From Elioraea tepidiphila DSM 17972 (GTDB lineage: Bacteria; Pseudomonadota; Alphaproteobacteria; Acetobacterales; Acetobacteraceae), in the NCBI RefSeq assembly GCF_000378465.1, contig NZ_KB899912.1, forward strand, positions 62,001-126,000: a stretch of DNA of 64,000 nucleotides, in the 5' to 3' direction. This document shows, in pieces, positions 42,698 through 51,302 of the stretch (its first letter is position 1; each line of letters starts with the position of its first letter). A program made the position numbers and the translations under genes. The notes under the pieces were generated by a model that did no database searches, had not been told where the DNA came from, and saw nothing but the letters and a program-made list of their open reading frames with translations.

Positions 42698-43894
42698 ATG
42701 AGCGCGGCGCCGATCAAGCGACGCGACGCGGCCGTGATCACCCTGATCGCGGCGGCGCATTTCCTGTCCCATTTCTACATCCTCTGCATCCCGCCGATGT
42801 TCCCGATGATGCGCGCGGAGCTCGGCCTGTCCTACGCCGCGCTGGGTGCGATCACGGCGGTGCTCTCGGCGGTGACCGCGCTCGGGCAGACGCCCATCGG
42901 GGTGTGGGTGGACCGGCGCGGCGCGGCGCCCTGGCTGATCGGCGGCACGGCGCTGATGGCGCTCGGCACGGCGGGGCTCGGGCTCGCGCCGGGGTGGGCG
43001 GTGCTGCTGGTGGCGGCGATCGTCTCGGGGCTCGGCAACGCGACCATCCACCCCTGCGACTACGCGATCCTTGCCGGCTCGATCGACCAGCGGCGCATGG
43101 GCCGGGCGTTCAGCCTGCACACCGCCGCGGGCTATGCCGGGTTCGCGGCCGCGCCGCCGTTGATGATCGCGCTCGAGGCCTGGCTCGGCTGGCGCGGGGC
43201 GCTGATCGCGGTGGGGCTCGCGGGCCTGCCCTGCACGGTGGCGATCGCGGCCTTCGCCGGCATCCTGCGCAGCGAGTCGAAGCGCAGGCACGAGGCGCCG
43301 TCGACGCGCGCCGTGCTGGGCTCGCGGCCGATCCTGCTGCTGTTCGCCTTCATGGCGCTGCTGGCGATGGGGGCGTCGGGCGTGCAGACCTTCATGGTCG
43401 CGGCGATGCCGCTGATCCACGGCGTGTCGGTGGCGGCCGCCGCGGCGGCGCTGACCGGATGGCTGATCGCGAGCACGGTCGGCACGCTGGCGGGCGGGTG
43501 GATCGCCGATCGCAGCCGCAACCTGGTCGGCGTGGTCGCGGCGATGATGTTCTCCTGCGCGGCGCTGGTGGTGCTGCTCGGCGTGGTGCCGATGGGCGAG
43601 CTCGCGGTGATCGCGGCGGCGGCGCTGGCCGGGTTCTGTCTCGGCGTGGTGATGCCGTCGCGCGATCTGCTGGTGCGGCAGGCGGCGCCGGCGGGCACGA
43701 CGGGCCAGGTGTTCGGCTTCGTCTCGGCGGGGCTGCCGCTGGGCGGGGCGCTCGCGCCCGCGCCGATGGGGTTGCTGATGGACCTCGGCGCGCCGTCCGC
43801 GGTGTTCCTGGCCTCGGCGGCGCTGCTGGCGGCGGCGGTGCTGACGGCGGGCTCGGCGCGCGCCGCGGCGGTGGCGCCTGCGGCGGCGGAGTAG
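42698..43894 (+). CDS. Major facilitator superfamily transporter
   Basis: 398 residues with about 12 hydrophobic segments. The N-terminal half has AAHFLSHFYILCIPPMFPMM and the motif-A-like GVWVDRRGAAPWL after TM2. The central loop SESKRRHEAPSTRA separates the halves. Motif A recurs as GGWIADRSRNLVG. The substrate is unknown; the overall style resembles carboxylate or fosmidomycin-type efflux MFS proteins. Downstream there is an extended G/C-rich inverted structure before the next gene. Confidence 0.87.
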   Translation: MSAAPIKRRDAAVITLIAAAHFLSHFYILCIPPMFPMMRAELGLSYAALGAITAVLSAVTALGQTPIGVWVDRRGAAPWLIGGTALMALGTAGLGLAPGWAVLLVAAIVSGLGNATIHPCDYAILAGSIDQRRMGRAFSLHTAAGYAGFAAAPPLMIALEAWLGWRGALIAVGLAGLPCTVAIAAFAGILRSESKRRHEAPSTRAVLGSRPILLLFAFMALLAMGASGVQTFMVAAMPLIHGVSVAAAAAALTGWLIASTVGTLAGGWIADRSRNLVGVVAAMMFSCAALVVLLGVVPMGELAVIAAAALAGFCLGVVMPSRDLLVRQAAPAGTTGQVFGFVSAGLPLGGALAPAPMGLLMDLGAPSAVFLASAALLAAAVLTAGSARAAAVAPAAAE

Positions 43895-43906
43895 GAAAAC
43901 GAGAGT

Positions 43907-44023
43907 GGGGGCCGCAAGGCCCCCCACGCCCCCTGGAGGGGGCCCGCGTCGCGACCAACGGGAGCGACGCCCTCGCGGGATGGGGGGTGTGGGGGCAAGG
44001 GCCTTGCGGCCCTTGGCCCCCAC
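43907..44023. repeat. G/C-rich inverted structure after the MFS gene
   Basis: GTGGGGGCCGCAAGGCCCCC at the left end pairs within itself and also with the right end, which reads GGGCCTTGCGGCCCTTGGCC then CCCAC. Between them lie several shorter self-complementary runs (CCCCCTGGAGGGGGC). It is a plausible factor-independent or Rho-assisted transcription stop for the MFS gene and may be a dispersed palindrome. About 165 bp here contain no gene. Confidence 0.6.
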
Positions 44024-44060
44024 GACGGAATAACCCCGCCCGCAGCGGCGTTCCCCGCGC

Positions 44061-44759
44061 ATGCGCAAGGACCCCGTGATCCTGTTCACCTGCCGGCCCG
44101 AGGACGAGGGCGTGATCGCCCCGCCGGTGCCGGCGAAATCCCTGCTGCCCGACTGGTTCCGCAAGCTGCCGGCGATCGACCGCGCGCATCTCTCGGCGAC
44201 CAACAACGGGCTCACCGCCAAGCGCTGCATGCCGTTCTTCGATGCGCTCGCCACCGGCTGGATCCTGCCCCTCGCCGCGACCGTCCGGCTCGAGATCGCC
44301 GATGGCGGCCGCACCGTGCACGCCGGCTGGGAGTTCGACCGCACCATGGTCAGCAACCACTCGCCGCCGCAGGTCGCGGGCAACCCGATGGAGCCGCGGC
44401 CGCCGTGCAAGTTCCACAACCACTGGACCATCCGCACGGCCAAGGGCTGGTCGTGCCTGTTCCTGCCGCCATTGAACCGCCCCAACCCGGTGTTCCAGTG
44501 CGTCGCCGGCATCGTCGATACCGACAGCTACGCGAGCCCGGTGCACCTGCCGTTCTTCGCCACCGGTCCGGACGGCGTGCACGTGATCGAGCGCGGCACG
44601 CCGCTGGTGCAGGTGATCCCGTTCCGCCGCGCGGACGCCGCGATCGGTGGCGAGGTGCGCGCGGAAACAGCCGAGGAGGCAACGATCCGCGAGCGTATCC
44701 TGCGCCAGACCATCGCCGCGGACGGCTGGTACCGGCGCGAGGCGCGCGCGGCGCGCTGA
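44061..44759 (+). CDS. Conserved hypothetical protein, resembling a family also seen in myophages
   Basis: 232 residues, no signal peptide or membrane segment. It opens PVILFTCRPEDEGVIAPPVP followed by AKSLLPDWFRKLP, then TAKRCMPFFDALATGWILPL, CKFHNHWTIRTAKGWSCLFL and PPLNRPNPVFQCVAGIVDTD. This pattern (LPDWF, KFHNHW, PPLNR, IVDTD) is reminiscent of uncharacterised proteins of T4-like phages and bacteria, an impression from memory. No catalytic signature is recognised. It stands alone between the MFS transporter and the Asn-Ser repeat gene. Confidence 0.65.
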   Translation: MRKDPVILFTCRPEDEGVIAPPVPAKSLLPDWFRKLPAIDRAHLSATNNGLTAKRCMPFFDALATGWILPLAATVRLEIADGGRTVHAGWEFDRTMVSNHSPPQVAGNPMEPRPPCKFHNHWTIRTAKGWSCLFLPPLNRPNPVFQCVAGIVDTDSYASPVHLPFFATGPDGVHVIERGTPLVQVIPFRRADAAIGGEVRAETAEEATIRERILRQTIAADGWYRREARAAR

Positions 44760-44852
44760 GCGGAATACCGGGCGCGACAGCCCGTTCTTCTCTCACCGGA
44801 TGCTTCGCCGCCACGGCGCACGAGGCCCGGATCAGACGGGAGAACCGAAACG

Positions 44853-45212
44853 ATGCGAAAGATCACCATCATGACGGCTGCGGGCGCGGCGATGCTTGCC
44901 GCCGGCGCGGCCGAGGCGCGCCTGAGGCCGGTCGATCCCGGCAGGACCGACACGAGCACGCTGCAGTTCGTCGGCAACTCCAGCTCGAACAGCAGCAGCA
45001 ACTCGTCGAGCAACAGCTCGTCCAACTCGTCGTCGAACTCCTCGTCCAACTCGAGCAGCAACAGCTCCTCGAACTCGTCGAGCAACTCGAGCTCGAACTC
45101 GTCGGGCGGCGATGGCCGCGGCGGCTATGGCGGACGCGGCGGACGCGGCGACGGGCCGCGCGCCGGCATCGGCGACGGCGGCCGCGACGGCTGGGGCGGC
45201 CGCTGGCGCTGA
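44853..45212 (+). CDS. Secreted low-complexity protein with ten NSSS repeats
   Basis: 119 residues. The N-terminal signal peptide MRKITIMTAAGAAMLAAGAA ends at an AEA-type site. A short mature segment (RLRPVDPGRTDTSTLQFVG) is followed by ten perfect Asn-Ser-Ser-Ser tetrapeptides and a Gly/Arg/Asp-rich tail (GGYGGRGGRGDG). Asn is always AAC, but Ser codons mix TCC, TCG and AGC without periodicity, so the amino-acid pattern, not the DNA, is conserved. It may be a flexible surface, adhesive or matrix protein; no homologous domain is recognised. A strong terminator follows at 45233. Confidence 0.75.
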   Translation: MRKITIMTAAGAAMLAAGAAEARLRPVDPGRTDTSTLQFVGNSSSNSSSNSSSNSSSNSSSNSSSNSSSNSSSNSSSNSSSNSSGGDGRGGYGGRGGRGDGPRAGIGDGGRDGWGGRWR

Positions 45213-45232
45213 GCCGGAAGGGCCGGTCAAAC

Positions 45233-45262
45233 GGGGGAGCGGGGCAGCCCGCTCCCCCTTTT
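45233..45262 (+). terminator. Intrinsic terminator
   Basis: Perfect 11-bp arms GGGGGAGCGGG (45233-45243) and CCCGCTCCCCC (45248-45258) around GCAG, followed by TTTT (45259-45262). It ends the NSSS-repeat gene and lies 9 bases before the stop of the convergent anti-sigma gene. Confidence 0.9.
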
Positions 45263-45270
45263 CGTCGCCC

Positions 45271-45987
45271 TCAGCGCCAGCCGCGCTCGATCGTGCGCCG
45301 CTCCGTTTCGGCATCCAGCGGCGCACCGGCGCTGATGCGATCCAGGAGCTCGCGCAGCAGCGGATCCTCGCCCGCGGCCGGCGTGAATCCCCCCGCCGTG
45401 ACCGGGCGCGCGACCGCGATGCGCGTGCGCCAGACATCGCCCTCGCGGCAGGCGAGCGCCGTGACGGGGGTCGCGCTCTCCACCGCGAAGCTGCGGCAGG
45501 GGCCCTGCGCGGTCGGGTAGGTCGCCAGCAGCCGGATCATGCCGCCCATGAAGGCCACCTCCTGGCCGCTCGCCGCCGCGTCGAGGGCGCGCGCGAGCAT
45601 CGGCGTGGCCGGGCCGAGCGGATCGAGCGGGTGGGCCATGCGCGTCGGGCTCGGCGCGAGCAGCGCGCCCAGCATCCCGCCCACCACCAGCGCGACCGAG
45701 GCGGCGATCGCGGCGGTGCGCCGGACATTGGTGTTGGCGGCGCGGCGCGGCGGGGCGGCGCCGTCGGCCGCCAGGACGGTGGCGATCAGCGCCGCCGGCA
45801 CCGGCTCGCGCGCGACCTCGGCATAGGCCGCGCGCGCCGCCTCCCGCGCCTCGCGCAGCGCGGCGAGCCGCCGGGCGAGCGCGGGATCGGCCGCCACCGC
45901 CTCGCGCACCCGCGCCGCCTCGGCGGCGTCGAGCTCGCCGTCCGCATAGGCGGTCAGCGCCTCGTCGGAGACCGATCGCCCGCTCAT
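45271..45987 (-). CDS. Anti-sigma factor, membrane-spanning (ChrR/RskA-like layout)
   Basis: 238 residues. The N-terminal zinc-less anti-sigma helices SDEALTAYADGELDAAEAAR and RVREAVAADPALARRLAAL lead to a single membrane segment (TAAIAASVALVVGGMLGALL). The periplasmic C-terminal part contains two cysteines (GPCRSFAVES, ALACREGDVW) that could form a disulphide sensor. ATG 45987 overlaps the sigma-factor stop (ATGA). It is expected to hold the adjacent ECF sigma factor inactive until a periplasmic signal arrives. Confidence 0.85.
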   Translation of the reverse strand: MSGRSVSDEALTAYADGELDAAEAARVREAVAADPALARRLAALREAREAARAAYAEVAREPVPAALIATVLAADGAAPPRRAANTNVRRTAAIAASVALVVGGMLGALLAPSPTRMAHPLDPLGPATPMLARALDAAASGQEVAFMGGMIRLLATYPTAQGPCRSFAVESATPVTALACREGDVWRTRIAVARPVTAGGFTPAAGEDPLLRELLDRISAGAPLDAETERRTIERGWR

Positions 45988-46496
45988 GGCACGTCCTCGT
46001 CCTGCACCTGGCCCAGCGCCTTGGCGAGCTTCACCCGCGCGCGCGACAGCCGGCTCATCACCGTGCCCACCGGCACCTCCAGCACCTCCGCCGCCTCGCG
46101 GTAGGACAGCTCCTCGACGCAGACCAGCACCACCACCTCCCGGCTCTCCGGCGGCAGCGCGGCGATCGCCTCGCGCGTCTTCGCCAGCATCAGCCGGGTC
46201 TCCGTCACGTCCCGTCCGTCCCATCCCGCCTGCTCCGCAACCTCGTCCAGGCCAGCGTGCTCGCCGCCGCGGGCACCGGATCGCCGGGCCGCATCGATCC
46301 AAACGTTGCGGAGGATGCGGAACATCCATGCGTCGAGGCGCGTTCCTGGCTGGAATGTGTCACGCGCGCGCAAGGCCCGCTCGCAGGCGCTCTGCACCAG
46401 GTCGTCGGCCCGGTCCGGCGCGCCGGCGAGCGCGCGGGCGAAGCGTCGGAGCCGCGGCAGCAGGGCCACGAGATCATGGGCGAAGTCGGAGGCCAC
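45984..46496 (-). CDS. ECF-family RNA polymerase sigma factor
   Basis: 170 residues. Region 2 covers DLVQSACERALRARDTFQ and LDAWMFRILRNVWIDAAR. Region 4 is LPPESREVVVLVCVEELSYR followed by EAAEVLEVPVGTVMSRLSRA, a helix-turn-helix binding the -35 element. It is coupled to its membrane anti-sigma factor and divergent from the S8 protease with an 84-bp gap, where no clear EcfG-type GGAAC/GTT promoter was found. Confidence 0.92.
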   Translation of the reverse strand: MASDFAHDLVALLPRLRRFARALAGAPDRADDLVQSACERALRARDTFQPGTRLDAWMFRILRNVWIDAARRSGARGGEHAGLDEVAEQAGWDGRDVTETRLMLAKTREAIAALPPESREVVVLVCVEELSYREAAEVLEVPVGTVMSRLSRARVKLAKALGQVQDEDVP

Positions 46497-46580
46497 GCGG
46501 CGGGTGTCCTGCGGGCAGAGCGGGGGACGGGAGGGGCGAGATTAGGCCGAACCGGGCGCGATCGGGTAGATTGCGCCGCC

Positions 46581-47936
46581 ATGCGGGCCGACAAGGGCAC
46601 ATCGCCGAAGCGCCGCCTGTGCCGAGTGCTGCCTGCGCTCGCGCTCGGGCTCGCGCTGGCCCTGCCGGCCGCGGCGGACGACGACGATTCCGACGACGGC
46701 GGTGCGCCCGGAGCCGCGTCCGGCCCCGGCGGCGGCGGCGAGGGGCGCGGCGGGCGGATGGATCTCGGCCCCAACCCCGGCACCGATTTCCGCCGCGACG
46801 TGCGCAGCCTGATGGGCATGCTGTTCGGCCGTCCGGCGCCGGCGCCGCGGGCCCTGCCGCTGCCTCCGGCCGCACCCGACGCGCCGGAGGCTGAACCGGG
46901 CGAACTGGTGGCGCGCGGGCTGAGCCCGGCCGCGCGCGCCCAGGCGCTGGCCGAGGGCTTCTCGGTGGTCGCCGAGCGCGGCGCGCTCGCCCGCCTGCGC
47001 GCGCCGCCGGGGCTCGACACCGCGGCCGCGCGCGACCGGCTGCGCGCGATCGCGCCGGCCGCGACGGTCGATCTGAACCACCTCTACCGCCCCGGCTCCG
47101 CAGCACTGGGCTGCCAGGGTGCGGCCTGCGCGCCGACGCCGTTCCTCGCGTTGATCGCCTGGCCGGATGCGCCGGGGTGCGGCGCGGGGCTGACGGTTGG
47201 GCTGATCGACACGCCGGTCGATCCCGCGCTGCCGGCGCTCGCCGGCCGGGTCGAGGCGGTGACGCTGCGCGGACCCGATCGCGCTGCCGCCTCGGCCGCG
47301 CACGGCACCGCGGTCGCGACGCTGCTCGCCGGCGCCGGCACCGGCGCGGGCCGGGGCCTTCTGCCGGGCGCGCGCGTGATCGCGGTCGATGCGTTCCACC
47401 GCCGGCCCGAGGGCGACGCGGCGGACGCCTTCGACATCGCCGAGGCGATCGGGCTGCTCGCCGAACGTGGCGTGGCCGTGGTGGCGATGGCCTTCGCGGG
47501 ACCCGCGAACGCGGTCGTGGACGAGGCCGGCGCGGCGGCGGCCGCGCGCGGCATGTCGGCGGTGGCGGCCTCGGGCAATGACGGGCCGCGCGCGCCGCCG
47601 CGCTACCCCGCCGCGCATCCTTGGGCGACCGCTGTGACGGGGGTGGACCGCAACGCGCGCATCTTCGCCCAGGCGGTGCGCGGCCCGCATATCGACTTCG
47701 CCGCCCCGGGCGTGGGGCTGCCGGTGCTGGTGGCGGCCGATCGCCCGCCAGTGACGCGCTCGGGCACCTCCTACGCCGTGCCCTTCGTCGCCGCGGCGCT
47801 GGCGCTCGCCCGTCAGGGCGGGCTCGATCCGGCCGAGGCGGCGCGGCGGCTCGCGGCGGCGGCGCAGGATCTCGGGCCGCCGGGGCGCGATCCGATCTAT
47901 GGCTGGGGGCTGGTGCGCGCGATCGGCGACTGCTGA
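46581..47936 (+). CDS. Secreted subtilisin-like serine protease (S8)
   Basis: 451 residues. Signal peptide (LPALALGLALALPAAA), then an Asp-rich acidic start, a Gly/Pro-rich linker and a pro-region-like domain to about residue 185. The S8 catalytic domain has Asp210 (VGLIDTPVDP), His241 (AAHGTAVATLLAGAG), an oxyanion Asn near 310 and Ser397 (RSGTSYAVPFVAAAL). Two nearby cysteine pairs suggest periplasmic disulphides. It is divergent from the ECF sigma/anti-sigma pair and may be their target or signal generator; this is inference. Confidence 0.87.
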   Translation: MRADKGTSPKRRLCRVLPALALGLALALPAAADDDDSDDGGAPGAASGPGGGGEGRGGRMDLGPNPGTDFRRDVRSLMGMLFGRPAPAPRALPLPPAAPDAPEAEPGELVARGLSPAARAQALAEGFSVVAERGALARLRAPPGLDTAAARDRLRAIAPAATVDLNHLYRPGSAALGCQGAACAPTPFLALIAWPDAPGCGAGLTVGLIDTPVDPALPALAGRVEAVTLRGPDRAAASAAHGTAVATLLAGAGTGAGRGLLPGARVIAVDAFHRRPEGDAADAFDIAEAIGLLAERGVAVVAMAFAGPANAVVDEAGAAAAARGMSAVAASGNDGPRAPPRYPAAHPWATAVTGVDRNARIFAQAVRGPHIDFAAPGVGLPVLVAADRPPVTRSGTSYAVPFVAAALALARQGGLDPAEAARRLAAAAQDLGPPGRDPIYGWGLVRAIGDC

Positions 47937-47986
47937 GCCGCACCCCGGGCCTTGCGGCCCCCCGCACTTGGGGATACCCGCAGCGC

Positions 47987-49492
47987 ATGACCCGACCCGT
48001 GATGCTGGTGGTCCTCGACGGCTGGGGCTGGCGCGAGGAGACCGCGGACAACGCCGTGCGGCTCGCCCGCACGCCGAATTTCGACCGGCTCTGGACCGAA
48101 TGCCCGCACGCCTTCCTGCGCACCTCGGGCGCGGATGTCGGGCTGCCGCACGGACAGATGGGCAATTCCGAGGTCGGGCATCTCAATCTCGGCGCCGGGC
48201 GCGTGGTCATGCAGGACCTGCCGCGCATCGACGCCGCGGTGGCGGACGGCTCGCTCGCGCGCCTGCCCGCGCTCGCGGAGCTGATCGCCCGCACCACCGG
48301 CACCGTGCATCTGATGGGGCTCGTCTCGCCGGGCGGTGTGCATTCGCACCAGGACCACGCGCTGGCGCTCGCGCGCGCGGTGACCGCGGCGGGCAGGCGC
48401 GTGGCCGTGCATGTCTGGCTGGACGGGCGCGACACGCCGCCGCGCGCCGCGGCCGATGACCTGCCGCGGTTCCTCGCCGCCCTGCCCGAGGGCGCGCGCG
48501 TGGCGACCGTCGCCGGCCGCTACTTCGCGATGGATCGCGACAACCGCTGGGACCGCGTGGAGCGCGCCTGGCGCGCGATCGTGCTCGCCGACGCGCCGCG
48601 CGTCGGTGATGCGATGGAGGCGGTGCGCGCGGCGCATGCCAAGGACGTGACGGACGAGTTCGTGCCCCCCGCGGTGGTCGGCGACTATGCCGGGATGGCG
48701 GACGGCGATGCGGTGCTGTGCTTCAACTTCCGCGCCGACCGGGTGCGGCAGATCCTCGCCGCGCTGCTCGATCCGGGCTTCGATCGGTTCGCGCGGCCGC
48801 GCGTGCCGAAGATCGCGGCGGCGGCGGGGATGACGCAGTACTCGGCCGAGCTCGCGCCCCTGATGGGCACGCTCTTTCCGCCGCAGAGCCTCGCGGGGAT
48901 TCTCGGCGAGGTGGTGGCGGCGGCCGGCCGGACGCAGCTCCGCATCGCCGAGACCGAGAAGTATCCGCACGTGACCTACTTCCTGAACGGCGGGCGCGAG
49001 GAGGTGTTTCCGGGCGAGGAACGGATTCTCGTGCCCAGCCCGAAGGTCGCGACCTACGATCTGCAACCCGAGATGAGCGCGCCCGAGGTGACGGAGCGCG
49101 CGGTGGCGGCGATCCGGTCCGGCGCGTTCGATCTGATCGTGCTGAACTTCGCCAATCCCGACATGGTGGGGCACACGGGCAGGCTCGATGCCGCGATCAG
49201 GGCGGTGGAGACGGTGGATGCGGGGCTGGGGCGGATCGCGGAGGCGGTGCGCGCGATGGGCGGGGCGCTGCTGGTGACGGCCGATCACGGCAATGCCGAG
49301 CTGATGCGCGATCCGGAGACGGGCGGGCCGCATACCGCGCACACGACCAATCCGGTGCCGGTGCTGCTGCTGGGCGGGCCGGCGGGGGCGCGGCTGCACG
49401 ATGGTCGTCTGGCGGATGTCGCGCCGACGCTGCTCGCGCTGATGGGGCTCGCGCAGCCCGCGGCGATGACGGGGCGGAGCCTGCTGGCGTAA
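47987..49492 (+). CDS. gpmI: 2,3-bisphosphoglycerate-independent phosphoglycerate mutase
   Basis: 501 residues, Mn-dependent alkaline-phosphatase-superfamily enzyme of glycolysis and gluconeogenesis. It starts RPVMLVVLDGWGWREETADN with a metal-binding Asp. The phosphorylated Ser61 is in GQMGNSEVGHLNLGAGRVVM. VSPGGVHSHQDHALAL and ADHGNAELMRDPETG complete the metal site, with HTAHTTNPVPVLL near the end. ATG 47987 is used. Confidence 0.96.
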   Translation: MTRPVMLVVLDGWGWREETADNAVRLARTPNFDRLWTECPHAFLRTSGADVGLPHGQMGNSEVGHLNLGAGRVVMQDLPRIDAAVADGSLARLPALAELIARTTGTVHLMGLVSPGGVHSHQDHALALARAVTAAGRRVAVHVWLDGRDTPPRAAADDLPRFLAALPEGARVATVAGRYFAMDRDNRWDRVERAWRAIVLADAPRVGDAMEAVRAAHAKDVTDEFVPPAVVGDYAGMADGDAVLCFNFRADRVRQILAALLDPGFDRFARPRVPKIAAAAGMTQYSAELAPLMGTLFPPQSLAGILGEVVAAAGRTQLRIAETEKYPHVTYFLNGGREEVFPGEERILVPSPKVATYDLQPEMSAPEVTERAVAAIRSGAFDLIVLNFANPDMVGHTGRLDAAIRAVETVDAGLGRIAEAVRAMGGALLVTADHGNAELMRDPETGGPHTAHTTNPVPVLLLGGPAGARLHDGRLADVAPTLLALMGLAQPAAMTGRSLLA

Positions 49493-49538
49493 CCGCACTG
49501 CCGATCTCGGCCGCTTGTCGGCCGCGCGGGGCGGCGGC

Positions 49539-49636
49539 TAGAGCAGATCGCACACGGCTGGACTCAGCCGTGTGCGTGAAGATGCTCGCAGGGAATGACC
49601 AGAGCGGTTTCCACTCTTGTGGAAACCGATCTAGCG
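49539..49636. repeat. Two-hairpin palindromic element with CTAG ends
   Basis: Hairpin 1 has 12-bp perfect arms CGCACACGGCTG (49549-49560) and CAGCCGTGTGCG (49565-49576) with loop GACT. Hairpin 2 has 10-bp perfect arms CGGTTTCCAC (49605-49614) and GTGGAAACCG (49619-49628) with loop TCTT. CTAGAGCAGATCG before and CGATCTAG after pair to enclose both. The layout is that of short dispersed palindromic repeats of alphaproteobacteria. It sits between gpmI and the binding-protein gene on the same strand. Confidence 0.8.
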
Positions 49637-49697
49637 TCGATCACCCACGGGCCGGCGCGCGCGCCGCCCCAAGGATGCGCAAGGAGAGGAGAGGACC

Positions 49698-51302
49698 ATG
49701 ACGACACGACGCACGCTCCTGACCGCGGGCGCCGCCCTCGCGGCCGCGGCGGCGCTGCCGCGCCCGGCGCTGGCGCAAGGCGCCGGCCGCAACGTGCTGC
49801 GGGTGGTGCCGCACGCGAACCTGTCCGTGATCGATCCGATCTGGACCACCGCCTACATCACCCGCAACGCCGGCTTCATGGTCTGGGACACGCTGTTCGG
49901 GCTGGATTCGCAGTTCCGCCCCCAGCCGCAGATGGCCGAGGGCCATACCCTGTCGGACGACCGCCGCGTCTACACGATCACGCTGCGCCCGGGCCTCAGG
50001 TTCCACGACGGCGCGCCGGTCCGCAGCGCCGACTGCGTCGCCTCGATCCGACGCTGGGCGGTGCGCGACGCGATCGGGCAGAAGCTCGCCACGCTGGTCG
50101 AGGAGTACCGCGTGCTGGACGACCGGCGCTTCGAGATCCGGCTGAAGCAGCCCTTCGCGCTGACCCTGTTCGCGCTGGGCAAGCCCGCGAGCAATGTCTG
50201 CTTCATCATGCCCGAGCGCGTCGCGGCGACGGATGCCAACAGCCAGATCAGGCCCGAGGATGTGATCGGCTCCGGTCCGTTCCGCTTCCAGCGCGACGAG
50301 TGGAACCCCGGCGCGCGCGCGGTGTGGACGCGCAACCCCGACTACCAGCCGCGCAGCGAGCCGGCGGACTGGGTCGCGGGCGGCAAGCGGGCCAATTTCG
50401 AGCGCATCGAGTGGCACATCATCCCCGATGCCGCGACCGCGGCGGCGGCGCTGCAATCGGGCGAGGTGGACTGGTGGGAGACGCCGCTCGCCGACCTGTT
50501 CCCGGTGCTCAGGCGCGACCGCAACATCGTGCTGGAGCAGATGAACCCGCTGGGCGAGATCGGCATCCTGCGCTTCAACCACCTCCATCCGCCCTTCGAC
50601 AACGCCGCGATCCGCCGCGCGCTCGCGATGGCGATGGACCAGGCCGACTACATGCAGGCGATCGTCGGCAATGACCCGGCGCTGTGGAAGCACGCCGGCT
50701 TCTTCACGCCGGGCACGCCGATGGCGACCGAGAAGGGGCTGGAGGCGCTGACCGGGCCGCGCGACATCGAGGCGGCGAAGCGCGCACTGGCACAGGCCGG
50801 CTACAACGGCGAGAAGGTGGTGCTGATCGCCGCCACCGACATCCCGATCACCAACGCGCAGAGCCAGGTGACGGCCGAGCTGCTGCGCCGGCTCGGGATG
50901 AACCTGGAATACGTCGCCACGGACTGGGGCACGGTGGTGCAGCGGCGCGCGAGCCGCGAGCCGGTGGAGCGCGGCGGCTGGAGCCTGTTCCACACCTGGT
51001 GGGCGGGGTTCGACCATGCCAATCCGGCGGCGCATCTCTCGATCCGCGGCAACGGCACCGGCCCGGGGAGCTGGTTCGGCTGGCCGACCAGCCCGCGGCT
51101 CGAGGAACTGCGCGATGCCTGGTTCGTCGCGCCCACCGAGGCGGAGCAGGCGCGCATCTGCGAGGAGATGCAGATGGTGGCGCTGCGCGACCTGCCCTAT
51201 GTCCCGACCGGGCAGTTCTTCATTCCCTTCGCGTTCCGTCGCGACATCACGGGGATCCTGAAGGGACCGATGCCCCTGTTCTGGAACGTCTCGAGGCGCT
51301 GA
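49698..51302 (+). CDS. ABC transporter substrate-binding protein, family 5 (peptide/opine type)
   Basis: 534 residues with a Tat-like or Sec signal (TTRRTLLTAGAALAAAAALP, cut after ALAQ). SBP family 5 features are PIWTTAYITRNAGFMVWDTL, YTITLRPGLRFHDGAPVRSA and GSGPFRFQRDEWNPG, then FDNAAIRRALAMAMDQADY and LFHTWWAGFDHANPAAH. It binds peptides, glutathione or opines in the periplasm for an ABC importer; no permease or ATPase gene is next to it. The TGA stop is the foot of repeat copy D. Confidence 0.93.
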   Translation: MTTRRTLLTAGAALAAAAALPRPALAQGAGRNVLRVVPHANLSVIDPIWTTAYITRNAGFMVWDTLFGLDSQFRPQPQMAEGHTLSDDRRVYTITLRPGLRFHDGAPVRSADCVASIRRWAVRDAIGQKLATLVEEYRVLDDRRFEIRLKQPFALTLFALGKPASNVCFIMPERVAATDANSQIRPEDVIGSGPFRFQRDEWNPGARAVWTRNPDYQPRSEPADWVAGGKRANFERIEWHIIPDAATAAAALQSGEVDWWETPLADLFPVLRRDRNIVLEQMNPLGEIGILRFNHLHPPFDNAAIRRALAMAMDQADYMQAIVGNDPALWKHAGFFTPGTPMATEKGLEALTGPRDIEAAKRALAQAGYNGEKVVLIAATDIPITNAQSQVTAELLRRLGMNLEYVATDWGTVVQRRASREPVERGGWSLFHTWWAGFDHANPAAHLSIRGNGTGPGSWFGWPTSPRLEELRDAWFVAPTEAEQARICEEMQMVALRDLPYVPTGQFFIPFAFRRDITGILKGPMPLFWNVSRR

